This document shows positions 54,549 to 64,000 of a stretch of 64,000 bases of DNA, in pieces. The notes under the pieces were generated by a model that was not told where the DNA came from, did no database searches, and saw only the letters and a program-made list of their open reading frames with translations. Each line of letters starts with the position of its first letter. Position 1 is the stretch's first letter. A program made the position numbers and the translations under genes. The DNA is from Fonsecaea monophora (taxonomy: Eukaryota > Ascomycota > Eurotiomycetes > Chaetothyriales > Herpotrichiellaceae): assembly GCF_001642475.1 (NCBI RefSeq), contig NW_019173970.1:62001-126000 (forward strand), given 5' to 3'.

Positions 54549-55904
54549 TCACAAACCAAACGGATATGTTTCGGCTTCGAGCAGTGATGTCTTGGGCTGT
54601 GTCTTCTCCAGCGCTCCCACCGCATGCGTCCTGTCGAAGAACACATATGCGTCAAACTGTTTGGACAACCGGGAGCGACTGTAATGGCTCCACAACTCCG
54701 TCTTTGGCCGGTAGATGACACCGATGAATCGCTCGAGCCGATTAGCGGACAGTGCTCTGCGCGTATCTTCGTCACAGTGCGCTTTTCGCACATCGAGAAC
54801 AAAACTTGGAATATTGGTGCTGTGGGCCACATACTCCCAACTGTCCTCGCGCGACGGATTGACTTTCATGATTTGCATGTCATCATCCCACTCATGTGCA
54901 GCAGCTACCGTGCCGTCATGTGTGCCGCAACCTACAAGGACTACATCGGCCAGATTCTCGCGGCAGAGCTGGCCGAGATTGAGTTCTCCCAGCTGCGTGC
55001 CCATATCGGTATATCGTGCGTCGCCTAAGTGGCTGTTGTGAGCCCATACCACAACCTTGGATTTCCGGAAGTCAAGGAGGCGCTTTAATGTGTCAAACAT
55101 GTGCAAATCCCTCAGATTCCAACTGACCGCATCACTGTAGTACATCTTACGATAGTACTCCTCGGCATCCACCACCAACACGGCATTCTGCTCGGCGCTG
55201 TGGAATCTTTCACCATCGTTGATTTTGGCCGAGTACTCGAGCCTCTTGCGCAGCAACTCCAGGAGCATCTTGATGACATCTTCCTCACAAGTCTTGAGAT
55301 TCTCCACGTATTTGCCTTGGAGCATCTTGCGGCCGTATTGGTGTTCTCTGTTGACCCAGCGCTGCAGTCCCGCATATCGTTCTCTTGCCTTGGTCGCCAT
55401 TTCTGGGTCGATATTCTGTAAGTACTGGATCACTGAGCTCATGCTAGAGCCCATCGAGTATAGATCCAATCCATACACGGCCGTCTTGTCCTCTGCGGGC
55501 AACCCGTCGTTATAATCTCTCATCCAATGGACCAGATCCTGCATTTCCCGGTTCCTCCACATCCACGTGGGGAATCGCTGAAACGGGCTCTCTTGGGATG
55601 GTGGCGTCTGCACCGGATCAGGACGCTGGCCTGGCCACCGTCGGACGTACTGATCAATCGCCTCGGCATCGGGCCAATCCGCCTCGAGCGCCAGACATTT
55701 GACTCCGTGCTCGGTGATGAGGCGCTTTGTGATTTCTGCCCGCGCGGCATAGAACTCCGAAGTGCCGTGGCTGGCATCCCCCAGCAGGACCACCTGGTAT
55801 TGACCCAGCCAGTCGAACGATTTGGCAAATTCGGCCGAGTTGATGGGCGGCAGCGCCTTTGCGGCGCGACGCATGACCTGGGCGAGCGTGGCTGTGCTAG
55901 ACAT
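54549..55904 (-). CDS. Erythromycin-esterase-like protein
   Basis: A single-exon 451-residue protein of the erythromycin esterase (EreA/EreB-like) superfamily. It shows VVLLGDASHGTSEFYAARAEITKRLI (about 39-64, with the conserved histidine of the His-Glu active site), CLALEADWPDAEAIDQYVR (conserved Glu-Asp block), YGLDLYSMGSS, and VVVWAHNSHLGDARYTDMG (second histidine block). The fold hydrolyses esters or lactones, and in fungi its natural substrate is unknown. There is no signal peptide or membrane segment. No intron interrupts it, and this family is mostly bacterial, so an old transfer is possible, but it is common in ascomycete genomes and base composition here is not clearly foreign. Confidence 0.9.
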   Translation of the reverse strand: MSSTATLAQVMRRAAKALPPINSAEFAKSFDWLGQYQVVLLGDASHGTSEFYAARAEITKRLITEHGVKCLALEADWPDAEAIDQYVRRWPGQRPDPVQTPPSQESPFQRFPTWMWRNREMQDLVHWMRDYNDGLPAEDKTAVYGLDLYSMGSSMSSVIQYLQNIDPEMATKARERYAGLQRWVNREHQYGRKMLQGKYVENLKTCEEDVIKMLLELLRKRLEYSAKINDGERFHSAEQNAVLVVDAEEYYRKMYYSDAVSWNLRDLHMFDTLKRLLDFRKSKVVVWAHNSHLGDARYTDMGTQLGELNLGQLCRENLADVVLVGCGTHDGTVAAAHEWDDDMQIMKVNPSREDSWEYVAHSTNIPSFVLDVRKAHCDEDTRRALSANRLERFIGVIYRPKTELWSHYSRSRLSKQFDAYVFFDRTHAVGALEKTQPKTSLLEAETYPFGL

Positions 55905-56566
55905 TTTGAATCTTGAGACGAGCCAGATGGTGCGGGATTACCCAGGTAGGTTGGTAGGTAGGTATATACTTGTAGTCTATACTCACTCGCACAATGAATG
56001 AGCCCCTGAGACCTGAGAATCCAGAACCCGGCAGCCAAGAAAGGTATCTTTGCGGGTATCACCAGTGTGACGTAGTCCTGTTGTGTTATGTGGTATGGTG
56101 TGGTGTGGTGTGGTGCTGTGTGGTGTGATATGATATGATATGATATGGTATGAAGTGATGTGATAGAATAGCTTGTACCTCGTATACCTTAGGTACCGAG
56201 TACGTACCACGTATGTGTAGGTGATAAACATCAGAATCGGACATCAGAGGGCCGGAGGACCGGGCGGACGGGCACACCAGACAACATGCATCACAGATCA
56301 CACATTGAAATAATATGGCGAGAGGGACGTGAGCCAAGTTTGTCACTATGACGCAAGGCTGAGTTGGCTCTTTGTCGTTGATTGGATAGTTTGCGAGAAT
56401 ACTCGTATTCAGCAAGGCTGCAACATGGGTGGGATGGGGCATCTGAAGGAGACCATGTGATGTAGTAAAGGCTGTTGTTGATATGATCAAAAGAGGAGCC
56501 ACTGTCCTTAACCAAATGACTACGCTGTATGGGCCGTCCGTCCTCGTCAAGCGGTCCTTTTAATCC
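55905..56566. other. Intergenic region with microsatellite
   Basis: About 660 bases upstream of the erythromycin-esterase-like gene and downstream of the large Myb gene. The simple repeat at 56087-56160 is annotated separately. No gene is supported. Confidence 0.5.
56087..56160. repeat. TGTGG / TATGA microsatellite
   Basis: Units of TGTGG (with variants) run into tandem TATGA units. It sits in non-coding DNA and should be polymorphic between strains. Confidence 0.75.
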
Positions 56567-59500
56567 TCATTCCTCGTCGCTGTCCACCTGGTGCCCTTTT
56601 CGTAATTTCCGTCCACCACGCTGGCCTGTGCCTGGGACTGGTACCCCCGTCCATGACTGATTGCTGCGCATCCTCGACCGCTTCACGGATTCGTTGATAC
56701 TATCCATGAAACTCGACTTGTTTTCTGCAGGCGCCTCTGAGTCTTCATCCTCCTCATCCTCTTGGGATGATGCTTCATCAACATTATCATGAGTGTCGCT
56801 CCCATCCTCTCCATCCATGTCCTCGTCCGTTTCCGCAGTATCATCATCATTATCGTCGTCTTCCTCGTCGTCTTCGGCCTCTGCCGCTTCAGCATCGACT
56901 GCATCTTCGTCTCCATCGGCAGACGAATCGGACGTCTCTAGCTCCTCGTCCAGCTCTTGAGTGACACCCAAGTCATTGGAGTTTTCACCATCACTCACAT
57001 CACTCCCACTCTCGTTTCCCTCGTCCTCCTCTCCAAGATCCAGATCACCATTCTCGAACACAGGTATTTCTGTCAAAGGAGACCTCGACTCCAGCCGCCG
57101 TCGTTGAATGGGAACATTCGGCGAAGGTCGGTCCTGGCTTTCCGGCAGTCTTGTCTTCCTACTGCTCGTCTGTGAAGGTTTCAGTGCCGAAGTATTGGCT
57201 TGGGTCTGCTCGAACAGTTGACTTGATCGCAGAACCTTACCAGGCGTCTTGGCGATTACCGGGCCTCTTGTGCGTGGAACTCCATCATCATCAGCTGATG
57301 AGAGCGATTGGTTCTCGGCCTCGACATCTGACTCGGGTTCAGATCCATGACCAGTGCCAGCGTCCTCTTCTGAAGTATTCTCTGCCGTCTTGTCCTTTTC
57401 GGAAGTTTTGCCATCTTCCTGAACATCCGCCGAAGCTTCATCGTCATCCTCGTCGTCATCGCGAACGTACTCCTCTGACAGGCCTTTCTTTGGAGTTCTT
57501 CTTGTGGTCAAGCCTCGCAGCCTCAACTCCATCTTCGACGGTGTCAAAATCCGACGCAGCCCCGGGTTCTTCTCTGGGGCGTCAATCTTGATCCATCTTC
57601 CTCGTTCCTTTTTTGAATGACGAGCACGATAATGATTTGAGCACTGCTGCGCAGATCTTGTGCCCATCTTCTCACTGACCTTGTTCCATGGGATGCGGTG
57701 ATGTTTCGGTTCGTTCCCGTCCGAGTCAAGCCGTAACTCGTCCAAGATCTTCCAAAACTTAGCATCCTCTGCTTTCGACCACTCGCCGGTGTCCACATCG
57801 CCGTATCGTAATTTATGCCACCACCGTTGACTGACTGCATCGACTGTCCTTGTCAGCCTCTTAGCAATCTCAGCCCACTTTGGACCGAGTTCTTTGTGTA
57901 ACCGAATCAAGTCCTTGTCATCTTCCTCCGTCCAATTCCTCGACCCCTCCACATTCTGAAAGTTCCGCTCACGATAGCGCAGCATCGATCTTTTGTTGCG
58001 ATTTGGCAGGACATTACGATACTCTTTCAGAAATTCTGCTCGTTTGATGAAGGGCCAGCGCCAAATGTTTCCTTTGTCCCGTGTCAGGGTGTCGGTCATC
58101 ATATCGTTAAATTGGATCCGAGTGATGTTGTGGTAGTCGCAAAACGCATCTCTCCACCTGTTCAATTTCTCGACCTCGGTCTGGCTGAAGGCGCCAGTGC
58201 GTCCTTGGAGGCCGTTGCCCCTTCCGTGGCCCATGTCCTTCTCGTGTGCGGCGAGCGCAGTGCTCGCCCAGAATTCCTCCGAACACTCTTGACACTTATG
58301 CAGACCCACATGCACAGACTGCTTCTTCAGGTGACGATTGAGCAGATCCCGACTTATAAATCTCCGGTGACATCTAGCGCACTCGAGCCGATCTCCATTG
58401 TCGGATTGCTTGGGCCTCGGAGCTTGAGTGACTTTGTTGGTTTTCTTGGCTGATGCCGCTTTGCTCACATCGACGTCGGAATTGCTGGATTGATCTGCAT
58501 CAGAGTCGGAGTTATCGTGCCCTTTCTGACCTTTCTTTTGCTGCCTCGGCGCTGGAAACGTCCTCTTCGCAACAGATGTCGCGATTTCAACTGGTTCACT
58601 GTCTCCATCACTGTTAGGTCCATTAACCTCGCCGTGGGCAGAGTCTTTCACAGGAGTCGAGTAGTCGACATCTGGGTCCGCTCGAGTTTTCCCTTTTGGA
58701 GTCGCATAAGGAGCCTTTTTCCTTTTCTTCTGGCTGGGTCCTGGAAAGGAATCCACTTCAGAGCGCCCAAGTTCCGCACTTTTGGCACGGTTTGGCAGGA
58801 CGTTGGCGTTCTTTTTCGATTTTGCGCTAGAAGGACCGGCCTGACTTGTTTGTGGGATGATTACTTCGACGTGTTCCGTAACGGAGCGAGAGGACGGCGA
58901 CTTCGGATTAAGGGTTGGATGTCTGAGGCCCGAACCCGGTGTGTATTTTTGGGCCCAACCATCCATGCTCCCTTGCCTTTTCTGCAGTCGTGGTACAATC
59001 TTGTCTGTGATTTGCCGGTTTTGAAGGGCGTCTGTGTCCTCTGGCTTCTTCACGGAATCTGGCTTGGTCGTATCATTAGGTGGAACAGAGGTAGGCGGAG
59101 AGTTGGGCGACCCCTTCCTGCGTTTGCGGGTCCTTTCCGGGCTCGGTCGCTGGGGTTGAGCACTGTCTCCAGCGTCCCGTTTACGTTTGAGAATCCCTTT
59201 TGACATTGGAGTTTCTTTCACGATGACATCTTCTGCTTCATCGAAGACGCTAGACGGAGAGCTTGAACGTCGGTCGGACACGACTTCAACGACATCGGCA
59301 TCGGGCACAGCTTCAGCCATCTCAACCTCTAGTTTGTCAGGTTCCTCTGGCTGAAGTTCCACGTCAAGGTTGTGGCCAAGATTCTTTGCTTCCAGTCTCT
59401 CCTGAGGAGTTGCGAATACGATGGAATCCTCTTCTAGCGGCTCTCCGTCCTCTATCCGGTCGTGCACGTCATTTAACGTATCGGGCTGCATAGCTTGAGG

Positions 59501-60519
59501 TAGCTCCGGCATCTCGGCTTCTGAATCTTCATTGGGGTTTGAAGCGGCCTCAGCAGACGCAATCTGGAAAGCACTGTGCTGCTTCATATGTCTGGCTAGC
59601 GTATCTTTTCGACTCATCTGTTTCCCGCAAACGACACAGCGGAAGCTCGTCGTGTGGATATTGGCATGTCTTGTAGCTGCCTTGGCCGAGCCAAAGGTCA
59701 ATCTGCAGTTGTGGACTTCCGCTAAAGGGCAAAGAAACCGACCTTCCCCATTCATCTCGAGATGCGACACCCGCGTAGTAGGCGGGCCTAAAGTCTCGCC
59801 ATCTGGAGCCTTCGTGCCTGTTGTAACGTCAATCTCGCGCGCATAACTTGTGTGCTGATTCTCCTCTTTCTCGAGAGCTCGTTGCCGATCATGCGAGTTG
59901 TCAAGGCCCGTGTTTGATACTGCAGGAGTGCTCTTCTGACTTGCGCCATTGACAGACGCAAATGCATTAAACCCACCACGTCTCTTACTGTCCGTGTCTT
60001 CTGCATCACTTGTATCTGACGTCGCATAGATGTGATATGTTTCGGGTTCCGTATCTTGTAAGGGTCGGGTGTTTGGACTTGTGTCTGTAACCTGGTTGAC
60101 CAACTGAGGAGAAGTTCGTTTTAGAACTCCGCCAAACGCATCGTCACTGGTGTTGTTCGACGACAGGCGGCGCTTGCGATGGCGATTTTTGGACTTCCGA
60201 CGTGATGCATTTGCGTCCTTTTTTACTGCCAGGGACTGATCTTTGTGTTTGCGATTGCCATCCAGGCGCCTTGCCATGCCGGAGGATTCATCAGGAGCAT
60301 GTGCCGGAGTGCGGTCGGTTCCAGCATCGGAATTGTGGTTCGAAGCTTGGTCTCGGTCGTCGGGGATTTGGGAAATGTCAAATTCTTCAGGAAGGCACGG
60401 TCAATGGCTTTGCGTCAAACGCGCCAGTAACATGACTTGGGGCTTCTTCACTTACGGTCATCAGGTTCAGATCTTGGGGGCGAGGCAGACTCGGACTCTT
60501 GACTTTGCGTTTGTCCCAT
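56567..60519 (-). CDS. C2H2 and Myb DNA-binding protein, Reb1/TTF1-like
   Basis: A nuclear DNA-binding protein of about 1,293 residues. A short exon (60519-60456, MGQTQSQESESASPP) joins by a 71-base intron to one long exon (60384-56567); the alternative start is the ATG at 60277 in the long exon. An atypical and a typical C2H2 zinc finger lie at about 235-290 (CPLAEVHNCRLTF...HANIH, CVVCGKQMSRKDTLARHMKQH). A second C2H2 pair lies at about 686-740. After FIKRAEFLKEYRNVLPNRNKRSMLRYRER come Myb-type repeats (about 830-945): NWTEEDDKDLIRLHKELGPKWAEIAKRLTR and a second one with GTRSAQQCSNHYRARH. The C-terminal third is Glu/Asp-rich and disordered. The block before the repeats matches Reb1/TTF1 factors, which bind rDNA terminators and gene promoters. 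Having both finger pairs and Myb repeats is more complex than yeast Reb1. Confidence 0.8.
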
Positions 60520-60957
60520 GATAATAGCACACTGTGAAGAAGAGGCGCGTCATATTACGTGGAACGTGCGGACCACCAGAGCCCAAGTGGGAGGAGACAA
60601 GGACTAAAATGCGCGTCACTTGAGAAATTGTCCATAACGAGCTTGCTGCATCGAGTCGCAAACAGCCGTGTGGAGTTTTGAGGTTTTTGGAAGAAATAAG
60701 TGAGAGATCCCCACGCGATGAGACGTTACTCGTCCTTGGAGCTGCCCGCCTCGCGGCTAAAGGATCTACGCCGTTCGGCGCGCCTTTGGCAAGCGGGGGA
60801 GCTCGCTAATGAGCTTCCCAGGGACCCATTGTTGCAGCCTTGTTGTGAGCGCCTCCAGCTGCGAGGCTACTGCTGTTCATCACGGTTACCAGCATCCCAT
60901 CGGATGGAAGACTAACACTTATCTGTCTTCTGAAGCATATCCGGATGATACGGCAAG
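60520..60957. other. Divergent promoter region
   Basis: About 440 bases between the large Myb gene and the Vma12-like gene. No gene is supported. Confidence 0.5.
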
Positions 60958-61704
60958 ATGGTCCTCCTCACAACCACACCTCGCATTCTCTCTGCCATCT
61001 CCTCCCTCTCTCTGGATGATCGCTCGTCCCTCGCAGATCTGCCCACAACATGCGGGCAGGCAATAGAGCATACCACGCTCATCGCCATGTCCCGCCTTAG
61101 CCAGAAATTCACTCTCAACAGCCTTCTTCGCGGCACCCGTGTCTACATCCCTCCACCGCCACCTAAACCCCAGCCCTCTCCAGAATACGTCGCTCTTATG
61201 GAAAAGCTGCGGAGAGAACAGGAACAGCGCGAATATGCCTCCCTCGTATCCACTTCCGTCTCCCTCAACACCGACGGAGAAGATGAAGATGACGACGTCT
61301 CTCCTTCGCTGGTCCTCAACATCTTTCTGAGCATAGTCCTCTGCGCCGCTGCAATATTCTACTTGACACGATGGTGGGCCAATGATGGTCTACGAGTGCT
61401 TTTGTCTCTAGCTACGGGGGTCGTAGTGGGGGTGGCAGAAGTTGGCGTATATGCTGCATATCTGAGAAAGGTCAAGATGAGTAGGGACAAGGAGAGAAGA
61501 AAGAAAGAGCGGAAGGTCGTCCTGGGGGAGTATACTGGTACAGAAACAGGAGGAATAGCCCTGGATGCAAAAGGGACACCTGTCTCTGTCGATGCGACTG
61601 CGATCATGGAAAAGGAAGAGATATGGGGGAAGGGAATTAATGGCGGGATGAGGAGGCGCGTGAGAGAGAAATGGCAGAAAGATCAAGAGAAGGCCAAAAC
61701 GTGA
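60958..61704 (+). CDS. VPH2: Vma12/Vph2-like V-ATPase assembly factor
   Basis: A single-exon 248-residue ER membrane protein. The yeast counterpart (Vma12, also Vph2) helps assemble the V0 sector of the vacuolar proton pump. A cytoplasmic N-terminal part (about 1-118) contains IPPPPPKPQPSPEYVALMEKLRREQEQREYASLV, the proline stretch and coiled-coil start that are family features. Two membrane helices follow (LVLNIFLSIVLCAAAIFYLT at about 120-139 and LLSLATGVVVGVAEVGVYAAYL at about 148-169), then a very basic lysine-rich tail. Fungal members of the family typically have this double hairpin and similar length. The start codon at 60958 is the first in frame. Confidence 0.85.
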   Translation: MVLLTTTPRILSAISSLSLDDRSSLADLPTTCGQAIEHTTLIAMSRLSQKFTLNSLLRGTRVYIPPPPPKPQPSPEYVALMEKLRREQEQREYASLVSTSVSLNTDGEDEDDDVSPSLVLNIFLSIVLCAAAIFYLTRWWANDGLRVLLSLATGVVVGVAEVGVYAAYLRKVKMSRDKERRKKERKVVLGEYTGTETGGIALDAKGTPVSVDATAIMEKEEIWGKGINGGMRRRVREKWQKDQEKAKT

Positions 61705-62147
61705 GACGGTAGCATCTTGCCCTAGCATTCGGGGCACCTTTCGCAATGATATTAACCCAACTGCTTCTCTGCCTCGATCATAGAGCATCCCTACCGTTCC
61801 CTCTGCTATCTAAGCTGTTCCGCGTCCTTTTTCCTTCACGCAGCGCACAGATACGTATAGTACCTATCTCTATAGCTCTCTGGGAGAAAAGAGCCCTTCT
61901 GGCTTGGGGAAGTAAGTATTACGTGCCGAGACTGTCACTCGCAACTGAAACCAGACACAGCCCGCATGAACATCTTCTTAGAGGTTACTAGAGATATCAC
62001 CACAAGATATACCCCGCAGGAACAGAGCAGACAGAAAAAAGAGAATGAGCGCCAAAACGAAAAGGACCAAGACCAAGACCAAAACCAAAATCAAAATCAA
62101 AATCATCGAAAAACGGAAAAAAATTTGATAGAAAGTATTCATCAAAG
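61705..62147. other. Intergenic region with A-rich simple repeat
   Basis: About 440 bases between the Vma12-like gene and the tRNA gene. A CAAGAC/CAAAAC/CAAAAT repeat lies at 62060-62103. No gene is supported. Confidence 0.5.
62060..62103. repeat. Hexamer simple repeat
   Basis: Tandem six-base units grade from CAAGAC to CAAAAC to CAAAAT just downstream of the tRNA gene. Confidence 0.7.
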
Positions 62148-62219
62148 AGGATGCGACGGGATTCGAACCCGCAATCTCTTGATTCGTAGTCAAGCGCGAT
62201 ACCATTTCGCCACGCGTCC
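62148..62219 (-). tRNA. tRNA-Arg (anticodon ACG)
   Basis: The minus strand folds as a 72-base cloverleaf without intron. Acceptor arm GGACGCG pairs with CGCATCC except for a C4-A69 mismatch. The D arm is GCG...CGC with a GG-containing loop. The anticodon stem CTTGA/TCAAG encloses CTACGAA, giving anticodon ACG (wobble-edited to ICG) for CGU/CGC/CGA arginine codons. The T arm is GCGGG TTCGAAT CCCGT with the standard TTCGA loop. Internal A and B boxes are in normal places. An A-rich/T-rich tract on the 3' side suits Pol III termination. Confidence 0.95.
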
Positions 62220-62545
62220 AACTCTCGCTAGGATATCGGAGCCTATTCAATCCGGAGATTGTTGGAGGAAATCTGTGTGGCTAAAATATAAACACAAAAT
62301 TATTGTGGGAGCCGAGTTTTCGCCACGGCTGGCTCACGTGATCCCATTTATTCTCACTCGGTCTCCACACATACAGTCACAGTTTGTACTTCATAGGTTT
62401 TTCTGGATAGGAATTATCAGTCTGAAGGATGATATACAACAACTCGCTACAAGCGACTCAATTCTTGACAATCTTCAAGTCTCTTGAAATGTCCACTGAA
62501 TATCATGTCATAATATCCGTATCTCGTAAAATACACCTCAAAAGG
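62220..62545. other. Short gap downstream of allantoinase
   Basis: About 330 bases with no supported gene; the AT-rich sequence contains the tRNA 5' flank and the allantoinase 3' end. Confidence 0.5.
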
Positions 62546-64000
62546 TCAACCTTCAAAGTCGTAAATCCACCTCCTGAACCAACTCTTGACCTTCTTCAAT
62601 TCCTTGATTCTTGGTTCCAGCAACAACTGCCCCTCGCATTCCTTCCCAACGAACCCATTGTTCATTCCGTCCCTTACAAACACCTGCCGTCCCCTCAGCC
62701 ACGTCTCTTTGACTTGTCCGATCATGGTTTTGCCTTGATACGGTGAGCACTTGTTCCGGAAGAGCATCGTACTTGGCTCTACAATCCACTCCTTCGTGTC
62801 GTCAAAAATACAGATATCGGCGTCAAAGCCGACGGCAAGGTCGCCTTTTTGCTTTTCCAGGCCTACTTGTGTAGCAGTGTTGGTGCAGCACCATGTTACC
62901 ACGTCAGTGATGGCCGAGTCTGGACCGGTCAAACCGCGCCGGGTCATTTCTGTCCACAGGATGGGGAGCCCTAGCCCAACCGACGAGATGCCTCCCCATG
63001 CGGAGAAAAAGTCGCCTCTATCAGTCTCTAATTGTAAGGCTTTGACCTTGTCCTTGGGTTGACAGATATGTCCCGGAATGTGTGAAGGGAGAATCTTTAG
63101 ATCAGGCGTGCAGGGAGAATGATCTGACACTACCGTCTTGATGACCCCCTCCTCGGCATGCTGCGTTAACTCTTCCCAAAGACGATCTTGGTTCAACTGG
63201 GTTCGGATAGGTGGGCAGCATTTGTGCCTTGTGTCGCCCAGAGCAACTTGTTCCGCAGCCAGGGACAAATAGTGCGGGCAGGTTTCGGCTGTGATGTTAA
63301 TCCCCTGCGCACGTGCCTTCCTCAACAAGGGAATCGCTTCCATGGCTGACAGGTGGACGATATGCAAAGGTAGATTTGGCGCAATGTGAGCCAAGGAGAG
63401 AATTTCCTCGATAGCATAGGTCTCAAAGGAGGGTGGCCGCGACTCGAGGAAAGTACTATACGCGTCCAGGGGACCGTGTGGCTGCAAGGGAGGTAACGAT
63501 ATCTGGACGTCATCTCCGACCGAGTCCGCAATGGGCGGTATCATCTCTGCATGGAACATGACAGTGGTAGGTTCATCTGCCAATTCAGCAAAGACCTTCT
63601 CGATGTCGGTGGATGAGACGGCAGGAAACTCTTCCACCCCGCTGTCAATGAGAAATCCCTTGAAGCCCCTCACTCCTTCTCGGACTAGAGCCTTGAGTTC
63701 TCCCTCGTTGCCAGGGATGATGCCCCCGTAGAAGCCAACGTCAACCCAGCATTGGCCTTGCGCTGCTTTGATCTTCTCTTGCAGCCCCACCACGGTGGTT
63801 GTCGGTGGTACCGCATTCAACGGCATGTCCACGACAGTGGTCACTCCACCAAACGCAGCAGCCTGCGTCCCTGTGTAGAAGCCCTCCCATTCTGTGCGGC
63901 CAGGTTCATTGAGATGGACATGGGCGTCGATCAAACCCGGCAGAAGGATATGCGGCGAGTAGTCGGTATAAGGCGTATTGGGAGGGAAATCGGATGCAGG
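62546..64000 (-). CDS. DAL1: Allantoinase, partial (5' end beyond window)
   Basis: This enzyme opens the allantoin ring to give allantoate, a step in purine nitrogen use. The reverse strand is open from 62546 to the window edge (484 codons), with the first residues missing. It is an amidohydrolase of the dihydroorotase group: the first metal-binding HVHLNEPG follows LLPGLIDA, the carbamylated lysine lies in VRGFKGFLI, and further metal-ligand or active-site blocks are MFHAEM, LHIVHLS and VVSDHSPC. The ending (DYLRKR-free, WIYDFEG) and length fit fungal allantoinase. In fungi such genes are induced by allantoin and under nitrogen control; no regulatory sequence is visible because the promoter is outside. 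A hydantoinase-type relative is the main alternative. Confidence 0.93.
   Translation of the reverse strand, partial: PASDFPPNTPYTDYSPHILLPGLIDAHVHLNEPGRTEWEGFYTGTQAAAFGGVTTVVDMPLNAVPPTTTVVGLQEKIKAAQGQCWVDVGFYGGIIPGNEGELKALVREGVRGFKGFLIDSGVEEFPAVSSTDIEKVFAELADEPTTVMFHAEMIPPIADSVGDDVQISLPPLQPHGPLDAYSTFLESRPPSFETYAIEEILSLAHIAPNLPLHIVHLSAMEAIPLLRKARAQGINITAETCPHYLSLAAEQVALGDTRHKCCPPIRTQLNQDRLWEELTQHAEEGVIKTVVSDHSPCTPDLKILPSHIPGHICQPKDKVKALQLETDRGDFFSAWGGISSVGLGLPILWTEMTRRGLTGPDSAITDVVTWCCTNTATQVGLEKQKGDLAVGFDADICIFDDTKEWIVEPSTMLFRNKCSPYQGKTMIGQVKETWLRGRQVFVRDGMNNGFVGKECEGQLLLEPRIKELKKVKSWFRRWIYDFEG

Noticed and set aside
1..64000. Transposons, CRISPR arrays, riboswitches and bacterial-style operons
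   Set aside because: I looked for terminal repeats, reverse transcriptase or transposase motifs and regularly spaced repeats and found none; this is a eukaryotic nuclear region.

Overview
The window is nuclear DNA of a filamentous ascomycete (Pezizomycotina; the gene families lean towards Eurotiomycetes, but that is a memory-based inference). The support is many short introns (about 45-105 bases, GTRAGT-like donors, CTRAC-like branch sites), two Zn2Cys6 regulators, fungus-specific families, a CBS enzyme, a fungal Vma12-type protein and one nuclear tRNA-Arg. I saw no transposon, CRISPR array or prokaryotic operon. I could place about 26 protein genes and one tRNA gene; exon joins were made by hand so that phase and conserved residues agree across each splice.

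Layout. 1-6.3 kb: the edge of a HAD-type protein gene, an alpha/beta hydrolase and a Zn2Cys6 factor, all on minus. 7.9-19.7 kb is a housekeeping block: cofactor-independent phosphoglycerate mutase, gamma-glutamyl phosphate reductase, ribosomal protein eL18, a mitochondrial carrier like yeast YPR011C, an SR-type RNA-binding protein and cystathionine beta-synthase. 20.4-30.9 kb is an accessory block: an atypical SDR, a Zn2Cys6 factor, an intradiol ring-cleavage dioxygenase, an alpha/beta hydrolase, a TetX-like FAD monooxygenase and a classical SDR. 32.2-33.8 kb encodes a cupredoxin-like membrane protein. 35.4-38.9 kb holds two neighbouring genes of fungus-specific PD-(D/E)XK-like families. 40.3-47.1 kb holds a DHCR24-like oxidoreductase, a DJ-1/PfpI protein and a TRI12-type MFS exporter around an unresolved block. 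48.1-64 kb is mostly housekeeping: UDP-glucose:glycoprotein glucosyltransferase, a mitochondrial Letm1-like protein, an erythromycin-esterase-like protein, a large C2H2-plus-Myb (Reb1/TTF1-like) protein, a Vma12-like V-ATPase assembly factor, tRNA-Arg(ACG) and the edge of allantoinase.

The best candidate for an undescribed system is the block at 21.7-30.9 kb. It brings together hydroxylation, ring cleavage, ester hydrolysis, two-electron redox and a dedicated regulator, the usual toolkit for breaking down an aromatic compound. The same short motif (TCGGACATTTC, and the related CAATTGTCCGA) recurs in the upstream regions of the regulator, the monooxygenase and the SDR, and a one-mismatch copy lies in the shared promoter of the dioxygenase and hydrolase. 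This points to one autoregulated regulon; its substrate cannot be read from sequence.

Second, two intact-looking genes show breaks that need RNA or resequencing to explain: the glucosyltransferase (frame change near 49,945) and the first PD-(D/E)XK-like gene (frame change near 36,270).
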